Assembly (NCBI RefSeq): GCF_033110285.1
Contig: NZ_CP136995.1
Location: 2,232,001-2,296,000 of the forward strand
From: Ottowia sp. SB7-C50
GTDB taxonomy: Bacteria; Pseudomonadota; Gammaproteobacteria; Burkholderiales; Burkholderiaceae_C
Direction: 5' to 3'
Length of the DNA: 64,000 nt
How positions within the stretch are numbered: the stretch's first letter is position 1; every line of letters starts with the position of its first letter. Position numbers and translations under genes: made by a program. This document shows positions 36,294 through 44,869 of the stretch, piece after piece. The notes beneath the pieces were generated by a model, which worked only from the letters and a program-made list of their open reading frames with translations, was not told the DNA's origin and did not search any database.

Positions 36294-36917
36294 ATGCGTG
36301 TGCTGCCGCCGGCCCTCCTCCTTGCACTGACGGTGTTGGTGCTGGGGCCTGCGCACGCCCAGGACCTGGCGGGCAGCCTGACGCTGGCCCAGGCCGCCGG
36401 CCACATCGAATGGGGCAGCCTGAACGGCGAGCGGCGCGCGGCCCTGCAGCCGCTTGAAAAGCTGTGGCCGACCCTCAGCGCCGACCAGCAGCGCAAGTGG
36501 GTGGCGCTGACGCAGAACTACAGCCGCATGTCGCCCGACGAGCGATCCACGCTGCAAAGCCGCATGGCCGAATGGGTCAACCTGACGCCGGCGCAGCGCA
36601 CGCAGGCCCGCCTCAATTTCGGCGAGGTGCGCAAAGTGCCCGCCGACGAAAAGCGCGCCAAGTGGGAGGAATACCAGGCCCTGCCCGCCGAGCAGCGCGA
36701 GCGCCTGGCCAACGACCGGCCCAAGCTGCCGCCCGGCGCAGCCCCCGCCCTGCGCCCCGCGCCGGCCGACCGCGTGCTGCGGCCCGTGCAGCCACCCGTG
36801 CCCGCCACCGCGCAATCCAACGCGCCGGCCGGCGACACCGCGCTCAAGGTGCCGCCCGTGAATCGCAATACACTCCTGCCCGAGTCGCTGCTGCCTGCGG
36901 CGTCACCCTCGCGCTGA
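36294..36917 (+). CDS. DUF3106 exported protein
   Basis: The 207-residue protein has a signal peptide (MRVLPPALLLALTVLVLGPAHA). A helical domain rich in Trp, Gln and Arg follows (LEKLWPTLSADQQRKWVALTQNY ... RMSPDERSTLQSRMAEWVNLTPAQRTQAR). The repeated W..L...QR..W style is typical of DUF3106 and faintly like Spy/CpxP periplasmic chaperones. The C-terminal third is Pro/Ala-rich and likely disordered. It is probably part of the sigma factor operon and may be an envelope stress output. Confidence 0.85.
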   Translation: MRVLPPALLLALTVLVLGPAHAQDLAGSLTLAQAAGHIEWGSLNGERRAALQPLEKLWPTLSADQQRKWVALTQNYSRMSPDERSTLQSRMAEWVNLTPAQRTQARLNFGEVRKVPADEKRAKWEEYQALPAEQRERLANDRPKLPPGAAPALRPAPADRVLRPVQPPVPATAQSNAPAGDTALKVPPVNRNTLLPESLLPAASPSR

Positions 36918-36974
36918 GCCGTTCGCGGCGCGCAACGCCGCCCGCGCCCGCTGGCGGCCCCAAAAGCCTGCTGC

Positions 36975-37520
36975 ATGAATCCCACCGTCGCCGCCCCGGC
37001 TGCCGCCGCCGATCCTGAACCGCCTTCGCTGCGCGCGCCCTCGCTGCGCCGCCGCATGGCGAGCTGGCTGTACGAAGGCACGCTGATGTTCGGGCTGGTG
37101 GTGCTGCCGGGCCTGCTGTTCGGCATCGCCACCAACACGCGCCACGCGCTGGACAACCGCCATGGCCTGCAGGCCGTGGTGTTCGGCGTGCTGGCGGTCT
37201 ATTTCGTCTATTTCTGGTGCAAGGGGCAGACCCTGCCGATGAAGACCTGGCACATCCGCATGGTCGACCGCGCGGGCCGGCGGGTGACGTGGCCGCGTGC
37301 GCTGGTGCGCTACCTGCTGGGCTGGGTGTGGTTCCTGCCGCCGCTGGCCGTCATGGCGCCGTTCGGCCTGTCGGGCGGCGAAGTGACCGTCCTGATGCTG
37401 GGCTGGGTGGCGGTCTGGGCACTGCTGAGCCTGTTCCACCCGCAGCGGCAGTTCTGGCACGACGTCATGGCCGGCACGCGCTTGATCGACGTGCGGCCCG
37501 ACGCGTCGCGGCGGCGTTGA
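36975..37520 (+). CDS. RDD-family membrane protein
   Basis: The 181-residue protein has RRRMASWLYEGTLMFGLVVLPGLLFG at the first helix. GQTLPMKTWHIRMVDRAGRRVTWPRALVRYLLGW and FWHDVMAGTRLID follow, the RDD hallmarks of R, then D, D. There are about four transmembrane helices. Some RDD proteins are proposed transporters; no substrate is evident. It follows DUF3106 by 57 nt and completes the conserved sigma-DUF3619-DUF3106-RDD block. A GCACC tandem array begins 10 nt after its stop. Confidence 0.88.
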   Translation: MNPTVAAPAAAADPEPPSLRAPSLRRRMASWLYEGTLMFGLVVLPGLLFGIATNTRHALDNRHGLQAVVFGVLAVYFVYFWCKGQTLPMKTWHIRMVDRAGRRVTWPRALVRYLLGWVWFLPPLAVMAPFGLSGGEVTVLMLGWVAVWALLSLFHPQRQFWHDVMAGTRLIDVRPDASRRR

Positions 37521-37530
37521 CTGGCGCGCC

Positions 37531-37565
37531 GCACCGCACCGCACCGCACCGCACCGCACCGCACC
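37531..37565. repeat. Seven tandem copies of GCACC upstream of dgkA
   Basis: A perfect 5-bp microsatellite, (GCACC)7, is followed by GCAGG. It occupies half of the 69-bp gap between the RDD and dgkA genes, ending 24 nt before the dgkA ATG. Pentanucleotide tracts can change length by slippage. Confidence 0.95.
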
Positions 37566-37589
37566 GCAGGTCGCCGTCACAATCCTTTC

Positions 37590-38018
37590 ATGAATCCGCC
37601 GTCCCCCGCCCCGCCGCCGCCCGCGCCCGCCGGCACTGCGCCGGTCAATCCGCAGAAGGCACGCACCGGCCTGTCGCGCGTGTGGCATGCCACGGGCTAT
37701 TCCGTCGCCGGCCTGAAGGCGGCATGGCACGAAACGGCCTTCCGGCAGGAAGCCATCGCCGCCGCGGTGCTGCTGCCGGCATCGTTCTGGCTCGGGCGCC
37801 ACTGGGTCGAAACGGCGCTGCTGGCCGGCTCGGTGCTGGGGGTGATGATCGTGGAATTGCTCAATACGGGCATCGAAACCGCCATCGACCGCATCGGCCC
37901 CGAATGGCACGATCTGTCCAAGCGCGCCAAGGACATGGGCTCGGCGGCCGTGCTGCTGAGCCTGGTGCTGGCCGGCGGCATCTGGATCACCGCGCTGTAC
38001 ACCCGCTTTTTCGCATGA
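37590..38018 (+). CDS. dgkA: Diacylglycerol kinase
   Basis: The 142-residue protein has a Pro/Ala-rich N-terminal extension (about 25 residues) before the DgkA core. The core holds GLKAAWHETAFRQEAIAA, the signature VELLNTGIETAIDRIGPEWH and KRAKDMGSAAVLLSL, with three transmembrane helices. It recycles diacylglycerol to phosphatidate at the inner membrane. Its stop overlaps the start of the LOG gene (ATGA). The GCACC repeat lies just upstream and may set expression. Confidence 0.94.
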   Translation: MNPPSPAPPPPAPAGTAPVNPQKARTGLSRVWHATGYSVAGLKAAWHETAFRQEAIAAAVLLPASFWLGRHWVETALLAGSVLGVMIVELLNTGIETAIDRIGPEWHDLSKRAKDMGSAAVLLSLVLAGGIWITALYTRFFA

Positions 38019-38617
38019 CATTTTCTGAACGCACTGAACCCGCCTTTTCCATCTGCGTGTATTGCGGCTCGCGCCCAGGCAACGACGCCGCCTTTGCGGA
38101 CGTGGCCCGGCACGCGGGCGAGTGGATTGGCCGCCACGGCGGGCAACTGGTCTATGGCGGCGGCCGCGCCGGACTGATGGGCGTGGTGGCTGACGCCACG
38201 CTGGCCGCGGGGGGCAGCGTGGTCGGCGTCATTCCGCGCGCGCTGGTCGAACGCGAACACGCGCACCGCGGCTGTACCGAGTTGATCGTCGTCGAGACCA
38301 TGCACGAGCGCAAGCGCATCATGGCCGAGCGATCCAACGCCTTCCTGGCGCTGCCCGGCGGCATCGGCACGTTCGAGGAATTCTTCGAAGCCTGGACCTG
38401 GCGCCAGCTCGGCTACCACGACAAGCCTATCGGCCTGCTCAACCAGGCCGGCTATTACGACGCCATGCTGGCCTTTCTGCGCCACGGCGTGGCCAGCGGC
38501 TTCATGGGCGCGGCCCAGATGGCGCTGATCGAAGTGGGCGACGACTGGCGCACGCTGCTGCAGACGCTGGTGCGTGAAGCCGCTTACCCGGCGCCTACGC
38601 GGCTCGATAAAGTCTGA
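38015..38617 (+). CDS. LOG-family (TIGR00730) nucleotide 5'-monophosphate phosphoribohydrolase
   Basis: This 200-residue Rossmann-fold protein carries YCGSRPGNDAAF, VYGGGRAGLMGVVAD, MHERKRIMAERSNAFLALPGGIGTFEEFFE (the PGGxGTxxE active site) and WRQLGYHDKPIGLLN. LOG/YgdH-type enzymes split N6-modified AMP or other NMPs into base and ribose phosphate. It is coupled to dgkA by an ATGA overlap. A bidirectional terminator follows. Confidence 0.93.
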   Translation: MTFSERTEPAFSICVYCGSRPGNDAAFADVARHAGEWIGRHGGQLVYGGGRAGLMGVVADATLAAGGSVVGVIPRALVEREHAHRGCTELIVVETMHERKRIMAERSNAFLALPGGIGTFEEFFEAWTWRQLGYHDKPIGLLNQAGYYDAMLAFLRHGVASGFMGAAQMALIEVGDDWRTLLQTLVREAAYPAPTRLDKV

Positions 38618-38640
38618 CCGTCAGCGCTTGGTGCACAAAG

Positions 38641-38679
38641 AAAAAACCGCGCCGGACCGAAGTCCAGCGCGGTTTTTTT
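38641..38679. terminator. Bidirectional rho-independent terminator between the LOG and csbD genes
   Basis: AAAAAACCGCGC (38641-38652) pairs with GCGCGGTTTTTTT (38667-38679). An inner GGAC/GTCC adds to the stem. T-runs flank it on both strands, suiting the two convergent genes. Confidence 0.92.
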
Positions 38680-38699
38680 ACAGGTGAACAGCGGGTGGA

Positions 38700-38909
38700 T
38701 TACCAGCGGTAGTTGGCGCGCGATTCCCAGTCGTTCAGCTGCTTCTCGGCCTCGTCCTTGGCGATGCCATAGCGCTCCTGCATCTTGCCGACCATCTGGT
38801 CGCGCTTGCCGGCGATGACGTCCAGGTCGTCGTCGGTCAGCTTGCCCCATTGCTCCTTGACCTTGCCCTTGAACTGCTTCCAGTTGCCAGCGATGGTGTC
38901 TTCGTTCAT
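38700..38909 (-). CDS. CsbD-family stress protein
   Basis: The 69-residue protein is highly charged: MNEDTIAGNWKQFKGKVKEQ then WGKLTDDDLDVIAGKRDQMVGKMQERYGIAKDEAEKQL, the full CsbD/YjbJ pattern. AAGGAG precedes the ATG at 38909. YjbJ-like proteins are abundant in stationary phase and under osmotic stress, with no known biochemical activity. It is monocistronic; hemW ends 180 bp upstream. Confidence 0.95.
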   Translation of the reverse strand: MNEDTIAGNWKQFKGKVKEQWGKLTDDDLDVIAGKRDQMVGKMQERYGIAKDEAEKQLNDWESRANYRW

Positions 38910-39088
38910 GTGGATATCTCCTTGCGTGAATCGGTTGTCGCAAGTGCTTTCGTGCGGTGACGAATCGGTATTGCCTTGCGATGGGTTGACTGTAGACAAG
39001 GGTCATCGGCGGCGCAGTAGGCGTGTGCACAAGCTGTGCGTCAGCACAGGACTACCCGCATGCGGGCGTGGTCCGACACGTCGCCCGC

Positions 39089-40289
39089 TCAGGCCGCGGG
39101 CAGGAACAGCTGTTGCAGATCGCTCAGAAAATCGAAGCCGCGCGCGGTCGGCGTGAACACCGCGCCCTCTTGTGCCAGCCAGCCGGATTGCTCTGCTTTT
39201 TGTAGCGCGTCGCCCAGGCTGCTGGGCGGCAGGCCGGTCTTTTCCATGTAGTCCTGCAGCGTGAAGCCGTCCTTCAGTCGCAGCGCGTTCAGCATGTATT
39301 CGAACGGCAGGTCGCGCCGCGCGACTTCATGCGCCCGCGCCACGGCGTCGCCCGCCAGCGCCTTGCTCATGTACAGGTCGGGCTGGCGATGGCGCACCTG
39401 CCGCACGATGCGGTGCGGAAAGCTCAGCTTGCCGTGCGCGCCCGCGCCCAGGCCCAGATAGTCGCCAAACTGCCAATAGTTGAGGTTGTGCACGCACCGG
39501 TGCCCGGCGCGCGCATAGGCCGACACTTCATAGCGCTCCAGTCCTGCCTGCGCGGTTGCCAGGGTGATGTGGTCCAGCATGTCCCACGCGCTGTCCTCGT
39601 CGGGCAGGCGCGGCGGAAACTTGGCGAACACGGTGTTGGGCTCCACGGTCAGGTGATAGAGCGACAGGTGCGGCGGCCTGAACGCCAGCGCCGTCTGCAG
39701 ATCGCGCTCCAGATCGGGCAGGGTCTGGCCGGGCAAGGCGTACATCAGGTCGAGGTTGAAGGTGTCGAACGCGCGCGCCGCTTCCTCCACCGCCGCGCGC
39801 GCCTGCGCCGCGTCGTGCACGCGGCCAATGGCCTTCAGGTGCCGGTCGTCGAAGCTCTGCACGCCGATGGACAGGCGTGTGACACCCGCGGCGCGAAACG
39901 CCGCAAAGCGCTCGCGCTCGAAGGTGCCGGGGTTGGCCTCCAGCGTGACTTCGCAGGCAGGCGCCAGCGGCAGGCGCGCCCGCACGCCCGCAATCAGCCG
40001 GTCGATCTGCTGCGGCTCGAACAGGCTGGGCGTGCCGCCGCCGATGAACACGCTGTGCACCTGGCGCCCCCACACCAGCGGCAGGCTGGCTTCCAGGTCG
40101 GCCATCAGTGCATCGACGTAGCGCGACTGCTGCGCCAGCGCGTCGGCTTCCGGGCGCCGCTCATGCGAATTGAAATCGCAGTACGGGCACTTCTTCAGGC
40201 ACCAGGGCAGGTGCACGTACAGCGACAGCGGGGGGCAGCGCCGACAGTTGCAGCGTGCCGGGGCGCAGGTAGTGGGCGACCTCGTTCAC
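39089..40289 (-). CDS. hemW: Radical SAM heme chaperone HemW (CPO-III-like), N-terminal frame broken at a G6/C6 run
   Basis: HemW binds heme and a 4Fe-4S cluster and delivers heme to respiratory enzymes. The radical SAM motif CX3CX2C reads CLKKCPYC. SVFIGGGTPSLF, LEANPGTFE and LSIGVQSFDDRHLKAIGRVHDAAQA are typical of HemW. The natural start seems to be GTG at 40289, overlapping the rdgB TGA. That frame reads NEVAHYLRPGTLQLSALPP and then derails at six Gs (40230-40235). With five it continues LSLYVHLPWCLKK, giving 399 residues. As written only a GTG at 40216 would start the main frame (375 residues), clipping the first strand of the barrel. Confidence 0.92.
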
Positions 40290-40885
40290 AGCCAGCGTTC
40301 GCGCATCAGTTGCACCATCTGCGCGGCGGCGCGGCCGCGGTGGCTGTGCGCGTTCTTCACGTCGGGCGGCAGTTCGGCAAAGGTCTGGCCGAATTCGGGG
40401 ATGAACATCACCGGGTCGAAGCCGAAGCCGCCGCTGCCGCGTCGCTCGCGCGCGATCTCGCCCACCACGCGGCCAACGGCGATCAGCGGCTCGGGGTCGT
40501 CCGCCGAGCGCAGCGCCACCAGCGTGCTGACCATGGCGGCGCGGCGCTGGTCTATGTGCTGCATCTGCTCGAGCAGCGCGCGCACGTTGTTGGCGTCGCC
40601 CTTTTCGTAGCCGAACTGCGTCGCGTAGTAAGCGGTGTCCACGCCCGGCAGGCCGCCAAAGGCGTCGACGCACAGGCCGGCATCGTCGGCCAGCGCCGGC
40701 AGGCCTGACGCGGCAGCGGCGTGGCGCGCCTTGGCCAGCGCGTTTTCGACGAAGGTGCGAAACGGCTCCTCGGCCTCGCCGATGCCCAGGTCGGCCTGGC
40801 GCAGCAGGTTCATGCCCAGCGGCGCCAGCATGGCCTGCAGTTCTGCCAGCTTGCCGGCGTTGTTGGATGCGAGAACGATCTTCAT
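40286..40885 (-). CDS. rdgB: dITP/XTP pyrophosphatase (RdgB/HAM1)
   Basis: This 199-residue enzyme hydrolyses non-canonical purine NTPs (dITP, XTP). Family motifs are VLASNNAGKLAELQAML, TFVENALAKARHAA, GLPALADDAGLCVDAFGGLPG and GGFGFDPVMFIPEFGQTFAEL. The ATG at 40885 gives the canonical MKIVLASNN start. It lies after rph, as is common in proteobacteria, with a dispersed repeat in the 46-bp junction. Its stop overlaps the hemW GTG. Confidence 0.96.
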   Translation of the reverse strand: MKIVLASNNAGKLAELQAMLAPLGMNLLRQADLGIGEAEEPFRTFVENALAKARHAAAASGLPALADDAGLCVDAFGGLPGVDTAYYATQFGYEKGDANNVRALLEQMQHIDQRRAAMVSTLVALRSADDPEPLIAVGRVVGEIARERRGSGGFGFDPVMFIPEFGQTFAELPPDVKNAHSHRGRAAAQMVQLMRERWL

Positions 40886-40888
40886 GCT

Positions 40889-40945
40889 AAAAAAAAGGCT
40901 CCAGCGCCCGTCTGACAAGCGCAAGCAGCTATCATTTTGATAGAG
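40889..40945. repeat. Dispersed repeat (reverse orientation) between rph and rdgB; supplies the rph stop
   Basis: On the minus strand it reads CTATCAAAATGATAGCTGC, then TTGCGCTTGTCAGACGGGCGC and a short tail. The last codons of rph (Ser-Lys-stop) are inside the repeat. Confidence 0.8.
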
Positions 40946-41663
40946 CGGCGCGCTGCATGGTGGTCAGCTCGCCAATGCCCTTTTCGGCCAGCCGCAGCAG
41001 CTGGTCCATTTCGGCGCGCGAAAACGCAGCGCCTTCGGCCGTGCCCTGCACTTCGACGTAGTGGCCGGCGCCGGTCATCACCACGTTCATGTCGGTGTCG
41101 CAGGCCGAATCCTCGCGGTAGTCCAAATCGAGCAACGGCACGCCGCGCACGATGCCGACCGAAATGGCGGCCACGGGGTGCAGGATGGGCGATTCGGTGA
41201 TGGCGCCGCGCGCCAGCAGCCACGTCACCGCATCGTGCGCAGCCACGTAGGCGCCTGTGATGCTGGCGGTGCGCGTGCCGCCGTCGGCCTGGATCACGTC
41301 GCAGTCGAGGTGAATGGTGCGCTCACCCAGCTTGCGCAGGTCGAACACCGCGCGCAGGCTGCGGCCGATGAGGCGCTGGATCTCCTGCGTGCGGCCGCTT
41401 TGCTTGCCGCGCGCGGCCTCGCGGTCGCCGCGGGTGTGGGTGGCGCGCGGCAGCATGCCGTATTCGGCCGTCACCCAGCCTTCGCCGCTGCCGCGCTTGT
41501 GAGGCGGCACTTTTTCCTCGACCGACGCGGTGCACAGCACCTTGGTCTGCCCGAATTCGATCAGCACGGCGCCTTCGGCATGCACGGTGTAGCCGCGCGT
41601 GATCGTGACAGGGCGCAGCGCGTCGGCCGCGCGATCAACCCGAAGTGAAAAAGAGTCGCTCAT
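40932..41663 (-). CDS. rph: Ribonuclease PH
   Basis: The 243-residue phosphorolytic 3'-5' exoribonuclease trims tRNA 3' ends. Blocks are [66 protein letters not shown] and [21 protein letters not shown], with [20 protein letters not shown] near the metal site. The C-terminal Ser-Lys and stop are encoded by an inserted dispersed repeat. It lies 17 nt after the phosphatase gene, apparently in the same operon. Confidence 0.97.
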   Translation of the reverse strand: MSDSFSLRVDRAADALRPVTITRGYTVHAEGAVLIEFGQTKVLCTASVEEKVPPHKRGSGEGWVTAEYGMLPRATHTRGDREAARGKQSGRTQEIQRLIGRSLRAVFDLRKLGERTIHLDCDVIQADGGTRTASITGAYVAAHDAVTWLLARGAITESPILHPVAAISVGIVRGVPLLDLDYREDSACDTDMNVVMTGAGHYVEVQGTAEGAAFSRAEMDQLLRLAEKGIGELTTMQRAALSK

Positions 41664-41680
41664 ATCTAGCTAATGTCCAT

Positions 41681-42694
41681 TCAAAAAGGCAGGAAAGGCC
41701 GCGGAGCAGGCCATGCGGGAACGCCGTGGAACGGGCTTGGCCCGGCCACTGGCGTTGTCCCCCTGGGGGAAGGCGCGCAGCGCCTCAGGGGGGGCATTTT
41801 CTTCGTGCGCTGGATGGCGTCGTTGATCTCGGCGATGGAGCGTTCGATGGCGTCTTCGTCCATCTCCTCCAGCAGAGGGTCGATGCCGCCGCCCTGGATG
41901 GTGGACGCAAACACGTCTTCCGCCATGAAGTCGGTTTCGGTGAAGCCACTGCGTTCGCGGCTGGCATCGGCGGGGGTTTCCCATTCGATGGCCAGCGCCG
42001 TCACATTGTCGGACCTTTCGCCCGCGAAATGCAGCGCGCCGTCCACCAGCACCGGCACGGCGCGGGCGACGGGCATGGCCGTGAGCGTGCGCACGATCTG
42101 CTCGTCCGGCACGCTGCTCCAAAGACCGTCGGAGCACAGCAGCACCCGGTCACCCTCGGCCAGCCGCAGCGGGCCGGATTCGTCGAACAGCGGGCGGACC
42201 GTGGAACCGAGGCAGGTGTACAGCACGTGGCGGTTGACTTCCCTGGGTTCGGCGCCGGCCTTGGAATGCGCCTCGATGTACGAATGGTCGCGCGTGCGTT
42301 CGAGCAGCGCACCGTCGCGCACCACGTACAGCCGCGAATCGCCGCAACTGATCCAGTGCAGCGCCCCCTCCTGCACCACGCCCGCCACCAGCGTGGTGCG
42401 CGGGGTGTCGAGCAGGCCGCGCGCGCTGGCGTAGCGAATGATCTGGTGGTGCGCCGCCATCAGCGCGGACGCCAGGAAGGCCCCCGGTGCCGGCAGCAGC
42501 GGCCGGGCTTCGCGCTGGAACAGCGCAGACAGCGACTGCAGCGCGATCTGCGCCGCCACCTCGCCTTCGGGGTGGCCGCCCATGCCGTCGGCCAGCACAA
42601 ACAGCCCCGACTCGCGCGTGTAGCAATAGCCCATGCGGTCTTCGTTCTTCTCGCGGCCGCCCTGGCGGCTGAGCTGGAATACCGAGAACTTCAT
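41681..42694 (-). CDS. PP2C-type serine/threonine protein phosphatase
   Basis: The protein has 337 residues from the ATG at 42694. The PP2C metal site is intact: GGREKNEDRMGY, FVLADGMGGHPEGEVAA, ISCGDSRLYVVRDG, LLCSDGLWSSVPD and ERSDNVTALAI. It should reverse the kinase encoded directly upstream (42753-43760), as in Stp/Stk pairs. The last about 40 residues (after IQRTKKMPP) are encoded by a GC-rich inverted repeat (41759-41794) and following repeat-like DNA and look foreign. The original stop was probably displaced, or a base count in the G7 run at 41788-41794 is wrong. Confidence 0.92.
   Translation of the reverse strand: MKFSVFQLSRQGGREKNEDRMGYCYTRESGLFVLADGMGGHPEGEVAAQIALQSLSALFQREARPLLPAPGAFLASALMAAHHQIIRYASARGLLDTPRTTLVAGVVQEGALHWISCGDSRLYVVRDGALLERTRDHSYIEAHSKAGAEPREVNRHVLYTCLGSTVRPLFDESGPLRLAEGDRVLLCSDGLWSSVPDEQIVRTLTAMPVARAVPVLVDGALHFAGERSDNVTALAIEWETPADASRERSGFTETDFMAEDVFASTIQGGGIDPLLEEMDEDAIERSIAEINDAIQRTKKMPPLRRCAPSPRGTTPVAGPSPFHGVPAWPAPRPFLPF
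41759..41794. repeat. GC-rich two-lobed inverted repeat at the 3' end of the phosphatase gene
   Basis: TCCCCCTGGGGGA is followed by GGCGCGCAGCGCC and then CAGGGGGGG. CCCCCTG / CAGGGGG form outer arms and GGCGC / GCGCC the inner hairpin. It resembles short palindromic elements scattered in Comamonadaceae genomes, and is transcribed as the tail of the phosphatase frame. Confidence 0.6.
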
Positions 42695-42752
42695 CGTCAG
42701 CGCCAGAAACACCACGGGGCGCAGCGCGCCAAGGCGTGCGGATGCGCGGCGC

Positions 42753-43760
42753 TCACTTCAGCCGCGTCCCCAGACGCGTGGCCCGCTGCAGGCTTTTCTT
42801 GGTGTCGTTCAGCATGTTGTCGAACTGCAGGCGCACCCGGTCACCCACCGACAGCTGGGTGTACTGGCGTTCGCCCTCGCGGCTGAGTTCCTTCTGCAGC
42901 GCAAACACCGATTGCGGGCGCGACAGCGGATCGAGCGACATGCACCACTCAACGACTTCGATCAGGTTGTCCGAATACACGCCGCGCAGGCGCGTCAGCG
43001 ACAGCGCCAGGCGGTCCTTGTCCAGGCGCTGCGGCGCGTCGTTGGGCGGGTAGCCATGCATGCACGAATAGATGCAGGCGCCGATGGCGTAGATGTCCGT
43101 CCACGGGCCCATGGCCGAGTCGCGGCGGTACATCTCGGGCGCGGCGAAGCCGGGCGTGTACATGGGGCGGGTGAAGTCGCCTTCCTTGTTGAGCACCTCG
43201 CGCGCGGCGCCGAAGTCGAGCATCACCGCCTTGTTGTCGTCGGTGATGAAGACGTTGGCCGGCTTCAGGTCCAGGTGCAGCATCTTGTGCTGGTGCACGA
43301 TGCGCAGTCCGCGCAGAATCTCGTCGAACAGCGAGCGGATGGTGGATTCGCGGAACACCTTCGGCTTCTTCAGTTCGCGCGCGGTGAGGATGAAGTCCTG
43401 CAGGGTCGCGCCCTCCAGGTAGTTCATCACCATGTAGACGGTTTCGTTCTGCCGGAAGAAGTTCAGCACGCTGACCACGGACGGGTGCGAAATCTGCGCC
43501 AGCGAGCGGCCTTCCTCGAAGAAGCTCTTGAGGCCCAGCCGGTACAGCGACAGCTTTTCGGGTGCGACCTGCGGCACCAGTTCGCCCGGTGAGCGCATGG
43601 TCAGTGCCGACGGCAGGTATTCCTTGATCGCCACCTGCTGGCCTTCGGCATCGACCGCCAGGTAGACCACGCCAAAGCCGCCCGACGAAATGCGGCGCAC
43701 CACGCGATAGCCCCCGATCCCGGTGTCGGGCGGCAGCGGTGCTGGCTTGGGCTTTGACAT
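42753..43760 (-). CDS. Serine/threonine protein kinase
   Basis: The 335-residue Hanks-type kinase has a P-loop ISSGGFGVVY (24-33), lysine VAIKEY (K46), catalytic loop HLDLKPANVF (162-171, with HLD instead of HRD) and DFG at 182-184. The activation segment contains PMYTPGFAAPEMYRRDSAMGPWTDIYAIGA. No transmembrane segment or PASTA repeats are visible, so it is cytoplasmic. The C-terminus is a short helical tail (RLQFDNMLNDTKKSLQRA). It is followed after 58 nt by the PP2C phosphatase and lies divergent to yicC. Confidence 0.93.
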   Translation of the reverse strand: MSKPKPAPLPPDTGIGGYRVVRRISSGGFGVVYLAVDAEGQQVAIKEYLPSALTMRSPGELVPQVAPEKLSLYRLGLKSFFEEGRSLAQISHPSVVSVLNFFRQNETVYMVMNYLEGATLQDFILTARELKKPKVFRESTIRSLFDEILRGLRIVHQHKMLHLDLKPANVFITDDNKAVMLDFGAAREVLNKEGDFTRPMYTPGFAAPEMYRRDSAMGPWTDIYAIGACIYSCMHGYPPNDAPQRLDKDRLALSLTRLRGVYSDNLIEVVEWCMSLDPLSRPQSVFALQKELSREGERQYTQLSVGDRVRLQFDNMLNDTKKSLQRATRLGTRLK

Positions 43761-43851
43761 AATTTGTGGCGACCGGATCGGCCCGTGCGACACTGCCTGC
43801 GCGCCGATCAATTCCTCCAATCGCCGAGACCGCTTCGCACCGGAAAACAGA

Positions 43852-44772
43852 ATGTCAGTTTACAGTATGACGGGTTACGCCAGCGGCCAGCAGGACGTGG
43901 CCAACGGCGCGGCGGACGGTGCTTCGGCCGGGCGGTCGCAGGCGCGGCTGGGGCTGGAACTGCGCTCGGTCAACAGCCGGTTCCTGGACCTCGGGTTTCG
44001 GCTGTCCGACGAGTTGCGACAGCACGAGCCGGCCTTGCGCGAACTGCTCAACCGGCGCCTGAAACGCGGCAAGGTCGAATTGCGCGCCTATCTGCAGGAA
44101 GCCGGCACCGCCGCGCTGGCCGACCCGCCCGCGCGCATGCTGCAGCGGCTGGCCTCGGTGCAGGACCAGGTGCGCGCCTGGCTGCCCAACGCCGCGCCCT
44201 TGTCGGTGGCCGAGGTGCTGCGCGTGACCGGCGGCGCCGAAAGCGTCAGCGACGAAGACACCGCCGCCGCGCTGCCGGGCCTGGCGGCCAGCGTGCTGGA
44301 CGACTTCATGGCCGCGCGGGCGCGCGAAGGCGAACGCCTGGCCACGTTGATCCGCGATCGCGTGGCGCAGTTGCGCGACCTGGCGCGCCTGGCCGAGCCG
44401 CTGGTGCCGCAGGCGGTGGAGGCGCAGAAGCAGCGCTTCATCGCGCGCTGGAACGAGGCGCTGGCGGGCCACGAAGGCCAGGTCAGCGCCAGCGCCGCGC
44501 AGGAGCGCGCATTGACCGAAGCCACGGCCTTTGCCATCCGCATCGACGTGGCCGAGGAACTGGGCCGGCTGGCCGCCCATCTGGACGAAATCGAAGCGGT
44601 GCTGGCCAAGGGTGGCGAAGCCGGCAAGCGGCTCGACTTCCTGATCCAGGAACTGCACCGCGAGGCCAACACGCTGGGCTCGAAATCGGCCGCGCTGGAG
44701 CTGACGCGCATCTCGGTGGACATGAAGGTGCTGATCGAGCAGATGCGCGAGCAGGTGCAGAACATCGAATAG
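43852..44772 (+). CDS. YicC-family endoribonuclease
   Basis: This 306-residue YicC/YloC-like protein has MSVYSMTGYASG at the start, ELRSVNSRFLDLGFRLSDELR and RGKVELRAYL. The C-terminal DUF1732 ends AEELGRLAAHLDEIEAVL ... GKRLDFLIQELHREANTLGSK ... LIEQMREQVQNIE. E. coli YicC is an endoribonuclease that helps degrade RyhB. The ATG at 43852 is clearly the family start. An insert of about 15 residues (QDVANGAADGASAGRSQ) sits in the N-terminal part. A dispersed repeat follows the stop. Confidence 0.95.
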   Translation: MSVYSMTGYASGQQDVANGAADGASAGRSQARLGLELRSVNSRFLDLGFRLSDELRQHEPALRELLNRRLKRGKVELRAYLQEAGTAALADPPARMLQRLASVQDQVRAWLPNAAPLSVAEVLRVTGGAESVSDEDTAAALPGLAASVLDDFMAARAREGERLATLIRDRVAQLRDLARLAEPLVPQAVEAQKQRFIARWNEALAGHEGQVSASAAQERALTEATAFAIRIDVAEELGRLAAHLDEIEAVLAKGGEAGKRLDFLIQELHREANTLGSKSAALELTRISVDMKVLIEQMREQVQNIE

Positions 44773-44777
44773 ATTGC

Positions 44778-44826
44778 TGTTTTTTTGATAGCTGGCTGCG
44801 CTTGCCAGTCATGCGCTGGCGGCCAA
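44778..44826. repeat. Dispersed repeat after yicC
   Basis: TTTTTTTGATAGCTGGCTGC is followed by GCTTGCCAGTCATGCGC and GGCGGCC. It occupies most of the 97-bp convergent gap between yicC and gshA. Confidence 0.78.
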
Positions 44827-44869
44827 TAGACCGCCCAAACTGTGCCCCCGCCGCGCGGGCGCCTACCGC

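Noticed and set aside
37531..37565. CRISPR-like tandem array
   Set aside because: The unit is only 5 bp with no spacers; it is a microsatellite. No CRISPR repeats or cas genes were found anywhere in the window.
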